Part shown: in pieces, positions 14,949 to 23,115 of the stretch
Numbering within the stretch: the stretch's first letter is position 1
How the letters are laid out: the number at the start of each line of letters is the position of its first letter
Assembly (NCBI GenBank): GCA_003173915.1
Contig: PPGL01000079.1
Span: forward strand, 1 to 33,404
Length of the DNA: 33,404 nucleotides
Source: Candidatus Levyibacteriota bacterium
GTDB taxonomy: Bacteria > Patescibacteria > Microgenomatia > Levybacterales > UBA12049
Reading direction: 5' to 3'
Position numbers and translations under genes: made by a program
The notes under the pieces: model-generated
Database searches by the model: none
The model's input: only the letters and a program-made list of their open reading frames with translations
What the model was told of the DNA's origin: nothing

Positions 14949-16142
14949 ATGTGGCAAAGAGCAAAGAACGTTTATCATTTATTTGTTGCAATTGGTGCGT
15001 CTGTTTGGTTTGGTTTTCCAGGAAGAAAACTTAAAATTATTGGTATTACTGGGACAGATGGTAAAACAACAACAGTCAATTTAATATTTCATATTTTAAA
15101 ATCAGCAGGTAAAACAGTTTCTATGGTTTCAACAGTTGGTGCAAATATTCATGGAAAAACACTTTCCCTTGGATTTCATGTTACTAATCCATCATCTGTT
15201 CCTTTGCAAAAATTTCTTAAAAAAGCAGCGGAAGAAGTGTTACAAGACAATTATTTAGTGCTTGAGGTTACATCGCATGGACTTGATCAAAATAGAGTGT
15301 GGGGTATTCCATTTGTAATAGCTGGAATAACCAACATAACTCATGAGCATCTTGATTATCATAAGACATACGAAAATTATGTTAAAACAAAAACAAAATT
15401 ATTACATGCAGCACCTATTATTGCAATAAATAAAGATGACAAATCGTTTCCGCTTATTTTAAAAGAACTTGGTAATTTAAAAGGAAAAAAAATTATTACC
15501 TATGGTTTAGACAATAGTGACATAACAATTAAAAAATATCCTTTTGCACAAACTCTTCCGGGAAAGCATAATATCTATAATGTTTTGTTGGCAACTGTAG
15601 TATGTAGAGAATTAGGAATTTCTGACAATGATATTAAAAAAGCTGTGGCGTCGTTTGTTTTACCAAAAGGCCGAACAGAAATTGTTTATAAAAAAGATTT
15701 TACTGTTATGATTGACTTTGCTCATACACCAAATTCTTTTGAAAAATTATTATCATGGTTGCGACCGCAAGTAAAGGGAAAACTTATTCATGTTTTTGGA
15801 AGTGCTGCAAGGCGTGATGTAAGTAAGCGTCCGGAAATGGGAAAGTTTGCTGAAACATATGATGACATTATTATTCTTACATCTGAGGATCCAAGAGATG
15901 AAAATCCATTACATATTATGGATGATATACAAAAAGGCATGAAGAATTCTAAAATAAAACATATTGTTCGAATTCCAAATAGACAGGAAGCAATAACAAC
16001 GGCAATTGGTATGGCAAAAAAAGGAGATCTTGTTTTATTAACAGGGAAAGCACATGAAACATCTATGAATTATGGACATGGAGAAGAACCATGGGATGAG
16101 TTTGAAGCAGTAAAACTTGCCTTGAAAATGAAAAAAAATTAA
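14949..16142 (+). CDS. murE: MurE-like Mur ligase lacking the usual N-terminal domain
   Basis: Mur ligases add amino acids to UDP-MurNAc-peptides using ATP; MurE adds the third residue. The 397-residue product has the P-loop 'GITGTDGKTTT' near residues 33-42 and 'TSHGLDQNRVWGIPFVIAGITNITHEHLDYHKTYENY', typical of MurE. It also has 'LPGKHNIYNVLLA', 'IDFAHTPNSFEKLL', 'FGSAARRDVSKRPEMGKFA' and 'LLTGKAHE'. Only about 28 residues precede the P-loop region, whereas MurE normally has an 80-100-residue UDP-binding domain; the start may be a membrane-proximal hydrophobic helix. The substrate-selecting motif reads E-D-P-R rather than D-N-P-R of diaminopimelate enzymes, so the third residue cannot be predicted. 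I use ATG 14949 because TATAAT lies just upstream. Confidence 0.82.
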   Translation: MWQRAKNVYHLFVAIGASVWFGFPGRKLKIIGITGTDGKTTTVNLIFHILKSAGKTVSMVSTVGANIHGKTLSLGFHVTNPSSVPLQKFLKKAAEEVLQDNYLVLEVTSHGLDQNRVWGIPFVIAGITNITHEHLDYHKTYENYVKTKTKLLHAAPIIAINKDDKSFPLILKELGNLKGKKIITYGLDNSDITIKKYPFAQTLPGKHNIYNVLLATVVCRELGISDNDIKKAVASFVLPKGRTEIVYKKDFTVMIDFAHTPNSFEKLLSWLRPQVKGKLIHVFGSAARRDVSKRPEMGKFAETYDDIIILTSEDPRDENPLHIMDDIQKGMKNSKIKHIVRIPNRQEAITTAIGMAKKGDLVLLTGKAHETSMNYGHGEEPWDEFEAVKLALKMKKN

Positions 16143-16165
16143 TATGAAAGAAGAAGTAAATGTTC

Positions 16166-16294
16166 ACTCCGTATGTTTTATGCAACAGACGCTCACCGTC
16201 CAAGTTCGCTCAGTGAAATTTGATCACCATTCGTTTCTCTTCGTACAATTCAAGCAAGATCAAATTTCAGTGCTGTTGCAAAACCACACGGAGT
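16166..16294. repeat. Long imperfect inverted repeat between murE and murC
   Basis: Left arm segments ACTCCGT (16166-16172), GCAACAG (16182-16188) and TGAAATTTGATC (16214-16225) are matched in reverse order by GATCAAATTTCA (16258-16269), CTGTTGC (16273-16279) and ACGGAGT (16288-16294). The left arm carries about 23 extra bases. The central loop is about 32 nt. No terminator T-run follows. It fills most of the 165-bp gap, which otherwise shows no gene. It could be a miniature mobile element or an RNA structure in front of murC. Confidence 0.65.
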
Positions 16295-16307
16295 TCTCAA
16301 AAAATAA

Positions 16308-17717
16308 ATGAAGAAAATACACTTTATTGGCATTAAGGGAGTAGGGGTTGCGCCACTTGCAATTATTGCAAAAGAAGCGGGTTTTTATGTAACAGGATGT
16401 GATATTGCAGATGATTTTATTACGACAGAGCCTCTTAGAGCTGCTGGCATTACTCCTTTTGTGGGATTTGATGCCTCTCATATTTCAGATGTTGATGTAG
16501 TTATTACCACAGGAGCACATGGAGGATTTGCCAATCCAGAAGTTGTTGCAGCAAAAGAAAAAGGAATTCGTGTCCTTACACAAGGAGAAGCAGTTGGAGA
16601 ATTTATGAAAGGTACACTGTTTGGGAAAAAATATGTTGGAATTTCTATAACAGGTTGCCACGGAAAAACAACGACAACCGCAATGATTGCAACAATCCTA
16701 AAAGTAGCTGGGAAGGATCCATCGTTTATTGTTGGTACTGGGCATATTCCGTCTCTTGGTGGTTCGGGACATTTTGGGACAGGAGCATATTTTGTTGCTG
16801 AGGCGGATGAATATGCAACCGAACCGACAGTAAATAAAACCCCGAAGTTTATGTGGCAATTTCCGACTTTCTTAGTGCTAACGAACATCGAATTTGATCA
16901 TCCAGATGTGTACGAAAATCTTGATCAAACAAGAAAAGCATACACATTGTTTACAAAAAATATTCAACCAGGTGGTGCACTTATTATTAATGGAGATGAT
17001 CCTCAGTCTGCAATATTACTGAATTCTTACATAGGAAATATGTTAACGTTTGGTTTTCAACCTGAAAATATGTATGTACTTCGTGATGTTATAAGCTCAA
17101 AAAATCACACTGCTTTTTCTGTTGTAAAACAAGGCAAATCGCTTGGAGAATTTATTGTTGGCGTACCAGGGGTTCATAATAGCCTTAATGCGCTTGCAGC
17201 AAGTATTGTCTGTTTAGAAATCGGAATTTCTCCTGAAGATATTCGAAAAGGACTTGCAGCATTTTCCGGTACAGAAAGAAGACTTGAGTACATAGGAAAA
17301 ATTCCATCTGGCGCAATACTGTATGATGACTATGCACATCATCCGACAGAAATTAAAAAGACGTTAGAAACGTTAAAAAATTTATATGTAGACAAGAAAA
17401 TAATTTGTCTATTTCAACCCCATACTTATTCAAGAACAAAATATTTGTTCGATGAATTTATTTATTCATTTGAATCTGCAGATGTAATTATTTTAGGAGA
17501 AATCTATGCATCGCTTCGAGAAAAAGTAGATACGTCTGTCTCTTCAGAAAAACTTGCGCGCGTATTACAAAGTATGGGAAAGGATTGTGTAGTCATGAAA
17601 ACATTAGCAGATATGATACAATATGTACGAGAAAAGCGCTTTAATGAATCGTTTGTTTTAGTGACGATGGGTGCTGGAGATATTTATAAGGTTGGAGAAT
17701 CTCTTATTGCTGAGTAA
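16308..17717 (+). CDS. murC: UDP-N-acetylmuramate--L-alanine ligase MurC
   Basis: MurC starts the peptide stem by joining an amino acid, normally L-Ala, to UDP-MurNAc in the cytoplasm. The 469-residue product has the N-terminal Rossmann pattern 'IHFIGIKGVGVAPLA'. The ATP loop is 'GCHGKTTTT' (116-124; most MurC have GTHGKTTTT). It also has 'VAEADEYATEPT', 'LTNIEFDHPDVY', 'GVPGVHNSLNALAA', 'GTERRLEYIG', 'YDDYAHHPTEI', 'FQPHTYSRTK' and 'MGAGDIYKVGE'. All are characteristic of MurC rather than the related Mpl. Length is normal. An imperfect palindrome lies immediately upstream and MurA follows after a short gap. No Shine-Dalgarno is apparent. Confidence 0.93.
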   Translation: MKKIHFIGIKGVGVAPLAIIAKEAGFYVTGCDIADDFITTEPLRAAGITPFVGFDASHISDVDVVITTGAHGGFANPEVVAAKEKGIRVLTQGEAVGEFMKGTLFGKKYVGISITGCHGKTTTTAMIATILKVAGKDPSFIVGTGHIPSLGGSGHFGTGAYFVAEADEYATEPTVNKTPKFMWQFPTFLVLTNIEFDHPDVYENLDQTRKAYTLFTKNIQPGGALIINGDDPQSAILLNSYIGNMLTFGFQPENMYVLRDVISSKNHTAFSVVKQGKSLGEFIVGVPGVHNSLNALAASIVCLEIGISPEDIRKGLAAFSGTERRLEYIGKIPSGAILYDDYAHHPTEIKKTLETLKNLYVDKKIICLFQPHTYSRTKYLFDEFIYSFESADVIILGEIYASLREKVDTSVSSEKLARVLQSMGKDCVVMKTLADMIQYVREKRFNESFVLVTMGAGDIYKVGESLIAE

Positions 17718-17774
17718 CTCTGTGCATTGTTAATTTATTCCTTGGTATTGTGTTCTTGTTTGCAAAATTATTGT

Positions 17775-19109
17775 ATGGAGAAATTTATAGTAACAGGTGG
17801 GAAGAAACTTCATGGGACAATTTCTATTTCAGGAGCAAAAAATGTCGCACTCAAGACACTTGTTGCTGCTTGTCTGACAGAAGACGAAATAATCATTCAT
17901 AATGTTCCTCTTATTTCTGATTTTTTTGTCATGCTTGAAATCATGAAGAGACTCGGAGCAGATGTTTCCTTACATGATCATACAATAAAAGTTAAAGTAA
18001 AAAAATTTACCACCTCTCGCATTTCTTTAGAATCAGCTGCGAAAGCTCGTACATCAGCAATGTTTATTGCTCCTCTTCTTGCGCGAATTGGTGAAGCAAT
18101 TATTCCAAATCCCGGCGGATGTCGCCTTGGTGCCAGACCAATTGACCGAACAATTGAGGGCATTTCAAAAATGGGAGCAACAATTGATTACAATCGAGAT
18201 GATGGATATTTCCATGCCAAGAGATCTGTTTCGCAATTACATGGAATCGAATACACATTTAAAAAGAATACCCATACTGGAACAGAAACGCTTATTTTAG
18301 CTGCAGCAATGGCTCATGGAACAACAATTCTCAAAAATGCAGCAGAGGAACCCGAAATTGACGAACTTATTGCTCTTCTTAATGCAATGGGAGGACAAGT
18401 GTTTCGCTCGGGATCTCGAGAGATTACCATTCACGGAGTTGATAAACTCCACGGTGCACAAATTAGCATTTTGCCAGATAGAAATGAAATTGTTACATTT
18501 GCAATTGCTGCATACATTACAGGTGGCGACATTACAGTGAAAAATGCGCGGAAGGTTGACTTGCATTCATTTCTGCGCTCTTTAGATACTGCTGGTGCAA
18601 CATACGAATTTGTGGGAGATGACATCCGGTTTTTTTCAACAAATACATTACAAGCAACGGATATTACTACATCTGTCTATCCTGGATTTATGACAGATTG
18701 GCAAGCACCATGGGCAGTGCTTATGACACAAGCTCGTGGAAAATCTATTATTCATGAGACTGTTTTTGAAAATAAAATGGGATATGTGTATGACTTAAAA
18801 AAAATGGGTGCACATGTAGAATTATTTAATCCGACAATTGATCACCCAGAAAAAGTGTATAACTTTAATCTGTCTGATGATGACCCTTCATTTTTTCATG
18901 CTGTATCAGTTAATGGACCAACACCGCTACATGATGCAGTTGTGACAACGCTTGATATTCGAGCAGGGGCAGCTGTCGTGCTTGCTGCACTTTCGGCACA
19001 TGGAACAAGTACAATTTTTGGAACAGAAAAACTTGACAGGGGGTACGAACAATTTGAAAAACGTTTGTCACAGCTTGGTGCAGATATTAAAAGAGTGAAA
19101 GAAAAGTGA
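17775..19109 (+). CDS. murA: UDP-N-acetylglucosamine 1-carboxyvinyltransferase MurA
   Basis: MurA transfers enolpyruvate from PEP to UDP-GlcNAc, the committed step of peptidoglycan synthesis. The 444-residue product carries the active-site pair K22/N23 in 'SGAKNVALK', at the same numbering as the Escherichia coli enzyme. The loop cysteine is C116 in 'PNPGGCRLGARPIDRTIEG'; a cysteine there usually means fosfomycin sensitivity. Further blocks are 'GTETLILAAAMAHGTT', 'PDRNEIVTFAIAA', 'YPGFMTDWQAPWAVLMTQARG' and 'DIRAGAAVVLAAL'. I start at ATG 17775, which gives the standard N-terminus, instead of an upstream codon at 17727. A weak CAAAAT sequence ends 6 nt before this ATG, the spacing seen at leaderless genes here, but it is not convincing as a promoter. 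Confidence 0.95.
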   Translation: MEKFIVTGGKKLHGTISISGAKNVALKTLVAACLTEDEIIIHNVPLISDFFVMLEIMKRLGADVSLHDHTIKVKVKKFTTSRISLESAAKARTSAMFIAPLLARIGEAIIPNPGGCRLGARPIDRTIEGISKMGATIDYNRDDGYFHAKRSVSQLHGIEYTFKKNTHTGTETLILAAAMAHGTTILKNAAEEPEIDELIALLNAMGGQVFRSGSREITIHGVDKLHGAQISILPDRNEIVTFAIAAYITGGDITVKNARKVDLHSFLRSLDTAGATYEFVGDDIRFFSTNTLQATDITTSVYPGFMTDWQAPWAVLMTQARGKSIIHETVFENKMGYVYDLKKMGAHVELFNPTIDHPEKVYNFNLSDDDPSFFHAVSVNGPTPLHDAVVTTLDIRAGAAVVLAALSAHGTSTIFGTEKLDRGYEQFEKRLSQLGADIKRVKEK

Positions 19110-19131
19110 AGAGTTTGGAATTTTTAAGTTA

Positions 19132-19222
19132 ATGGTTCAGAGTCAATAGTTCATGGTTGGTAGTTCACGGTAAATAGTTCATAGTTCGGAGTTAATAGTT
19201 CATGGTTAATAGTAAATAGCTT
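19132..19222. repeat. Heptamer repeat, site 4 (13 units)
   Basis: Thirteen uninterrupted 7-bp units fill 91 bp of the murA-glmU gap. The commonest units are ATAGTTC (four exact copies) and ATGGTTN. No dyad symmetry or ORF is evident. The -10 box of the next gene begins 3 bp after the array. Confidence 0.85.
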
Positions 19223-19225
19223 AAA

Positions 19226-19231
19226 GATAAT
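19226..19231 (+). promoter_or_regulatory. -10 box GATAAT of the glmU-like gene
   Basis: GATAAT ends 6 nt before the ATG at 19238, the same spacing as at several other genes. Any -35 would lie within the heptamer array, where only TGGTTA (19203-19208, 17-bp spacing) offers a poor match. Confidence 0.4.
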
Positions 19232-19237
19232 AACATT

Positions 19238-20497
19238 ATGCAAGCAGTACTTCTCGCAGCAGGAAATTCAAGTAGATTTATTCCGTTTACTGGAATTGGG
19301 CATAAGTCGCTCATTAAAATTATGGGTAAAACCATTTTAGAGCATACGATTCTTTCTGTTAAGAAAAGCGGAATTACAGATATTGTTATTGTTATTGGGA
19401 AGGATAGTCCAATACCTCAAGTTGTTGGTGATGGGAAAAAAATTGGAGTAACCATAAATTACGTCACACTTCCAGAAGCACTCGGTATGGGAGCTGCAAT
19501 TATGCAGGCAAAAGAAAAATTGCAGGAAAAGTTTTTTGTCGTTAATGCATACCATATGGAAATCGAACAATTTGCTTCCGACATGCAGGCACTCCAAACA
19601 ACAAGTGATACGGTAGTTCTTCTTGGAAAAGCAGCAGATGGACATAGCTACGGATTTTTACAATATAAAGACAAAATGGTGACAGCAGTGGTCGAAAAGC
19701 CAACAGAAAAGCTCTCCAATGCATTACAAATTGTTGGTATCTATCTTCTCAATAAAACATTTCTTGCAACACTTGAAAAAACACCGCTTGAGCATTATCA
19801 CTTTGAGACTGCGCTAAATACCTATGCGCAAGCAGGGAAAGTTCGTTTTCTTCAAACACAAAAAAGCACGCTGACGCTTAAGTATGCATGGGATTTGTTT
19901 GCGATAAAAAACTATTTGCTTTCACAGCTGACAAAATCATTTGTCTCTCCAAATGCTGTTGTGTCTCCTCACGCAATTATTAAAGGTAATGTGTATGTTG
20001 AAGAAGGTGCGACAATTCTTGAAGGAGCTTGTTTGAAAGGCCCATGCTATATTGGCAAACAAGCATTTGTTGGTAATAATTGTGTTGTTCGTAATGAATC
20101 GATAGTTGAAGAAGGAGCAGTTGTTGGGTCATTTCTCGAACTGAAAAACACAATCCTTATGGAACATGCAACAACACATACTGGTCTTATTGAAGATTCA
20201 ATTATTGGAAGAAAATGCAAAATTGCAGCGGGAATTCTTACAGCAAATGTACGGCTTGATAGAGGACCTGTTATGGCTGTTGTGAAGGATGAAAAAGTAA
20301 GCTCGGGATTGACATCTCTTGGATGCATTCTTGGAGATGGAGTGCGATTTGGTGCACGTGTTACCACAATGCCAGGGGTAATAATTGGAGAAAAATCAAT
20401 GATAGGCCCATCGACAACAGTAATGAAAAATGTAGCACCACTCACAAAGTATTACACTAAATTTGCTGAAATTGTTGAGGAAATAAATGAACAATGA
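19238..20497 (+). CDS. GlmU-like bifunctional nucleotidyltransferase/left-handed beta-helix protein, archaeal-type architecture
   Basis: Probably makes UDP-GlcNAc from GlcN-1-P or GlcNAc-1-P. Residues 1-235 form a nucleotidyltransferase: 'LLAAGNSSRFIPFTGIGHKSL', with the R...P.T...K signature (K23), 'EALGMGAAIMQAKE', 'VVEKPTE' and 'ALQIVGIYLL'. From about 240 a left-handed beta-helix with isoleucine-rich hexapeptides takes over. 'HTGLIEDSIIG', 'AGILTANVRLD' and 'FGARVTTMPGVIIGEKSMIGP' look more like archaeal GlmU-type proteins such as Sulfolobus ST0452 (about 400 residues) than bacterial GlmU (about 455). Acetyltransferase activity is plausible but not proven. Overlaps the HAD gene by 4 bp and lies between murA and glmS, matching a UDP-GlcNAc supply role. 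Confidence 0.78.
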   Translation: MQAVLLAAGNSSRFIPFTGIGHKSLIKIMGKTILEHTILSVKKSGITDIVIVIGKDSPIPQVVGDGKKIGVTINYVTLPEALGMGAAIMQAKEKLQEKFFVVNAYHMEIEQFASDMQALQTTSDTVVLLGKAADGHSYGFLQYKDKMVTAVVEKPTEKLSNALQIVGIYLLNKTFLATLEKTPLEHYHFETALNTYAQAGKVRFLQTQKSTLTLKYAWDLFAIKNYLLSQLTKSFVSPNAVVSPHAIIKGNVYVEEGATILEGACLKGPCYIGKQAFVGNNCVVRNESIVEEGAVVGSFLELKNTILMEHATTHTGLIEDSIIGRKCKIAAGILTANVRLDRGPVMAVVKDEKVSSGLTSLGCILGDGVRFGARVTTMPGVIIGEKSMIGPSTTVMKNVAPLTKYYTKFAEIVEEINEQ

Positions 20498-21150
20498 AAA
20501 AAGTAGTACTATTTGATATTGATTTTACTCTCTTTAATTCAAAACGCTACCGAGATAGATTTACAGAACAAATTCAACAGCTAATTGATTATAAAGGAGA
20601 CGACTTCGGGCAAATATCTGAAGAAGTATATCAAGCACTTCGAAAAAATCTTGCCTATTTTGACCCGCAACTCTATTCAGAAAGACTTTCTGAAAAATTA
20701 CAAATTCCTATAGATGGGAAAAAAATTGAAGAAATTATTCTCAATGAGGAGTTGATGGAAGAATCGTTATATGAAGATACAATAGAAGTGCTTAAATTTC
20801 TGGCCAAACAAGAGGGTCTTATTCTTGGAGTTTTTTCTGCTGGACTTATGCGCGCGCAACAATTAAAAATAAAAAAATTGGAAAATTATTTTCACCGCGA
20901 TCATATTCATATTTTTGAATTTAAAAAACATCATGCATTATCCGAGATGCTAGAAAAATATAGAGACGATGAAATTGTTATTGTTGATGACATGATACAC
21001 GTTTTATATGAGGCAAAAAAAATTCGCTCAGATATATTTACAATTTGGATTAAACGTCCTGAGAGAAGCACTCAAGATAGTCGTATTGATAATTTTGAGC
21101 CAGATAGTATAATTAGATCCTTACGTGAAGTTGTGCCAGTTATTGTTTAG
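20494..21150 (+). CDS. HAD-superfamily hydrolase
   Basis: A 218-residue haloacid dehalogenase-type phosphatase or phosphotransferase. Motif I is 'VLFDIDFTLF' with nucleophile D8 and acid D10. A helical cap follows at about 20-90. Motif II appears as 'GVFSAG', the motif III lysine is probably within 'KIKKLENYF', and motif IV is 'IVIVDDMIHVLYEAKK'. The substrate is unknown. By position between the GlmU-like gene and glmS it may act on a sugar phosphate in amino-sugar metabolism, but that is inference. The ATG overlaps the stop of the previous gene (ATGA), so the two are translated together. Confidence 0.8.
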   Translation: MKKVVLFDIDFTLFNSKRYRDRFTEQIQQLIDYKGDDFGQISEEVYQALRKNLAYFDPQLYSERLSEKLQIPIDGKKIEEIILNEELMEESLYEDTIEVLKFLAKQEGLILGVFSAGLMRAQQLKIKKLENYFHRDHIHIFEFKKHHALSEMLEKYRDDEIVIVDDMIHVLYEAKKIRSDIFTIWIKRPERSTQDSRIDNFEPDSIIRSLREVVPVIV

Positions 21151-21185
21151 TAAATGTAATTAAATTAGTATACGTGGAATATTTG

Positions 21186-21239
21186 GAGCGGACGAACGAA
21201 GTGACGGAGCTCGCCTGCGAAACAAAGTGAAGACAGGCG
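21186..21239. repeat. Hairpin-forming sequence upstream of glmS
   Basis: GAGC...GCTC (about 21186-21212) and a second stem CGCCTG (21212-21217) with CAGGCG (21234-21239) lie in the 113-bp gap before glmS. This patch is more GC-rich than its surroundings and contains two similar stretches (ACGAAGTGA, ACAAAGTGA). It lacks the glmS ribozyme core. A TATAAA at 21248-21253, 10 nt before the ATG, may be the glmS -10 box. Confidence 0.4.
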
Positions 21240-21263
21240 TGGAGAGATATAAATTTTAAAGTT

Positions 21264-23030
21264 ATGTGTGGAATTTTTGGATACATTGGACCTCGAAAGG
21301 ATGCAGCATCCATGATTTTTACTGGCCTAAAAGGACTAGAATATCGTGGCTATGATTCATGGGGTATTTCTGTGAAAGTTAATGGGAAAATTGCCATGGA
21401 AAAACACGTTGGGAAAATTGGCAATACAAAAATTACACTTCCTGAAAGTTCAATCGGTATTGGACACACAAGGTGGGCAACGCATGGTGGGGTAACAATG
21501 GAAAACGCCCATCCTCATATGGACTGCACAAAAGAGATTGCGGTACTGCATAATGGGATTATAGAAAATTTTCAAGAATTAAAAGACGAACTTCTTGCAA
21601 AAGGACATACATTTTTATCTCAGACAGATACAGAAGTGGTTCCTCATATGATTGAGGAATATTTAAAAAAAGAAGATTTTCCTACAGCTGTTAAGAATAC
21701 ATTTAACAGACTAAAAGGGTTAAATGCTATTGTTGTTGTACACACAACTTCTGATTCAATTGTTGGAGCAAAAAATGGTTCGCCGCTAGTGGTTGGAATA
21801 GGCGATGGCGAATTTTTTATTGCTTCCGATGCCGTAGAGATTGTTAAATATACAAAAAAAGTTATCTTTATTGAAGATAATCAAATGGTTGTACTTGGTG
21901 AAGCCTTGAAACTTTTTTCATTGCCAACAGGAAAGGAAGTATCGCCAATTATTAATACTCTTGATTGGGAATTTGAGCATTCAGACAAAGGAACATACAA
22001 ACACTTTTTGATTAAAGAAATTTCCGAACAACCACGAGTTATCAAAACACTTGCTCTCAGTAGCGAAACAGAAATACAACAACTTGCTAGTATTATTCGT
22101 GATGCATTCGGAACATTTATTCTTGGATGTGGTACGTCTTCTTATGCAGCTCTTGCCGGAACATATCTTTTTTCATCAGTTGCAAAAAAACATGTAAATT
22201 TTTCAATTGGATCAGAATTTAGCTATCTAGAAGATTACCTTACAGACAGGTCTCTTGTCATTCCAATTTCTCAATCTGGTGAAACGATTGATATTATTGA
22301 GCCTGTTGCAAAAGCAAAAGAAAAAAAAGGAGCAAAAATAGCAGCGTTAACAAATGTTTTGGGATCAACTCTCTACCGTTTGGCAGATGTAAAGATACTT
22401 CTGAATGCTGGTCCAGAAAGAGCAGTTATTGGAACAAAAAGTTTTATTGCAATGATAAGTATTTTGCTTCTTACAACATATGCACTGTCTGGAAAATACA
22501 AAGAAGGACAAGCACTTCTGTTGCAAGCGGGCAAAGATGTTGAAGAGCTTCTTATGCCATCTACACGAAAAGAAATTAAAAAGCTTGCTAAGCTTCTGAA
22601 AAATAAGGAACATATTTTTGTTTTGGGACGGGGATTATCATACGCCACAGCACTTGAAACAACGCTAAAATTAAAAGAGACTGCTTATATTCATGCAGAA
22701 GGATTTGCAGGTGGAGAATTAAAACATGGTGTGATCTCTCTTATCGAAAAAGGAACACCATGCATTGTTATTGCACCAAATGATAAAATCTATGATGAAA
22801 TTATTTCTAATGCGCAGGAAGTAAAAGTACGAGGTGGATTTATTATTGGTATTGGTCCAAAAGCAAATGCTGTGTTTGATATTTTTCTACAAACTGCAGA
22901 TTCCAAAGAGGCGACGATGATTTCTCAAGTGGTTATTGCGCAACTCTTGGCATATGAGTTGGCACTGGAACGCGGAATAGAAGATCCAGATAAGCCTCGT
23001 AATCTCGCAAAAAGTGTCACGGTAAAGTAA
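21264..23030 (+). CDS. glmS: Glutamine--fructose-6-phosphate aminotransferase (isomerising) GlmS
   Basis: GlmS makes glucosamine-6-phosphate from fructose-6-phosphate and glutamine, the entry to UDP-GlcNAc. The 588-residue protein starts 'MCGIFGYIG', where C2 becomes the N-terminal nucleophile after methionine removal. The glutaminase domain shows 'LEYRGYDSWG', 'GHTRWATHGG', 'NAHPHMDC' and 'HNGIIENF'. Two SIS sugar-isomerase domains follow ('GCGTSSYAAL', 'ISQSGETIDI', 'GRGLSYATALE', 'AEGFAGGELKHG'). The end 'DPDKPRNLAKSVTVK' is diagnostic. Slightly shorter than the usual 600-610 residues. Preceded by a hairpin-forming region but no ribozyme, so feedback control is probably not through glmS RNA cleavage. 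Confidence 0.96.
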   Translation: MCGIFGYIGPRKDAASMIFTGLKGLEYRGYDSWGISVKVNGKIAMEKHVGKIGNTKITLPESSIGIGHTRWATHGGVTMENAHPHMDCTKEIAVLHNGIIENFQELKDELLAKGHTFLSQTDTEVVPHMIEEYLKKEDFPTAVKNTFNRLKGLNAIVVVHTTSDSIVGAKNGSPLVVGIGDGEFFIASDAVEIVKYTKKVIFIEDNQMVVLGEALKLFSLPTGKEVSPIINTLDWEFEHSDKGTYKHFLIKEISEQPRVIKTLALSSETEIQQLASIIRDAFGTFILGCGTSSYAALAGTYLFSSVAKKHVNFSIGSEFSYLEDYLTDRSLVIPISQSGETIDIIEPVAKAKEKKGAKIAALTNVLGSTLYRLADVKILLNAGPERAVIGTKSFIAMISILLLTTYALSGKYKEGQALLLQAGKDVEELLMPSTRKEIKKLAKLLKNKEHIFVLGRGLSYATALETTLKLKETAYIHAEGFAGGELKHGVISLIEKGTPCIVIAPNDKIYDEIISNAQEVKVRGGFIIGIGPKANAVFDIFLQTADSKEATMISQVVIAQLLAYELALERGIEDPDKPRNLAKSVTVK

Positions 23031-23103
23031 TGAAGGCTTCCTGTTGAGTATAATAAGTGTTCATTTAAGTTCAATTTCTCTGGTTTTTGCAAGCAAAAAT
23101 AGG

Positions 23104-23109
23104 TATAAT
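23104..23109 (+). promoter_or_regulatory. -10 box TATAAT of the alpha/beta hydrolase gene
   Basis: A perfect TATAAT ends 6 nt before ATG 23116. Another TATAAT (23049-23054) lies 55 bp upstream, in the same context 'gagTATAATaag' that precedes murE, so two tandem start sites are possible. No strong -35 is seen for either. Confidence 0.5.
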
Positions 23110-23115
23110 AAGGAA

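Noticed and set aside
19132..19222. CRISPR-like repeat array
   Set aside because: Units are 7 bp, degenerate and contiguous with no spacers, and no cas gene is present.
21151..21263. glmS ribozyme upstream of glmS
   Set aside because: The gap is only 113 bp and I cannot find the conserved cleavage-site and core sequences of the ribozyme; just two ordinary hairpins are visible.
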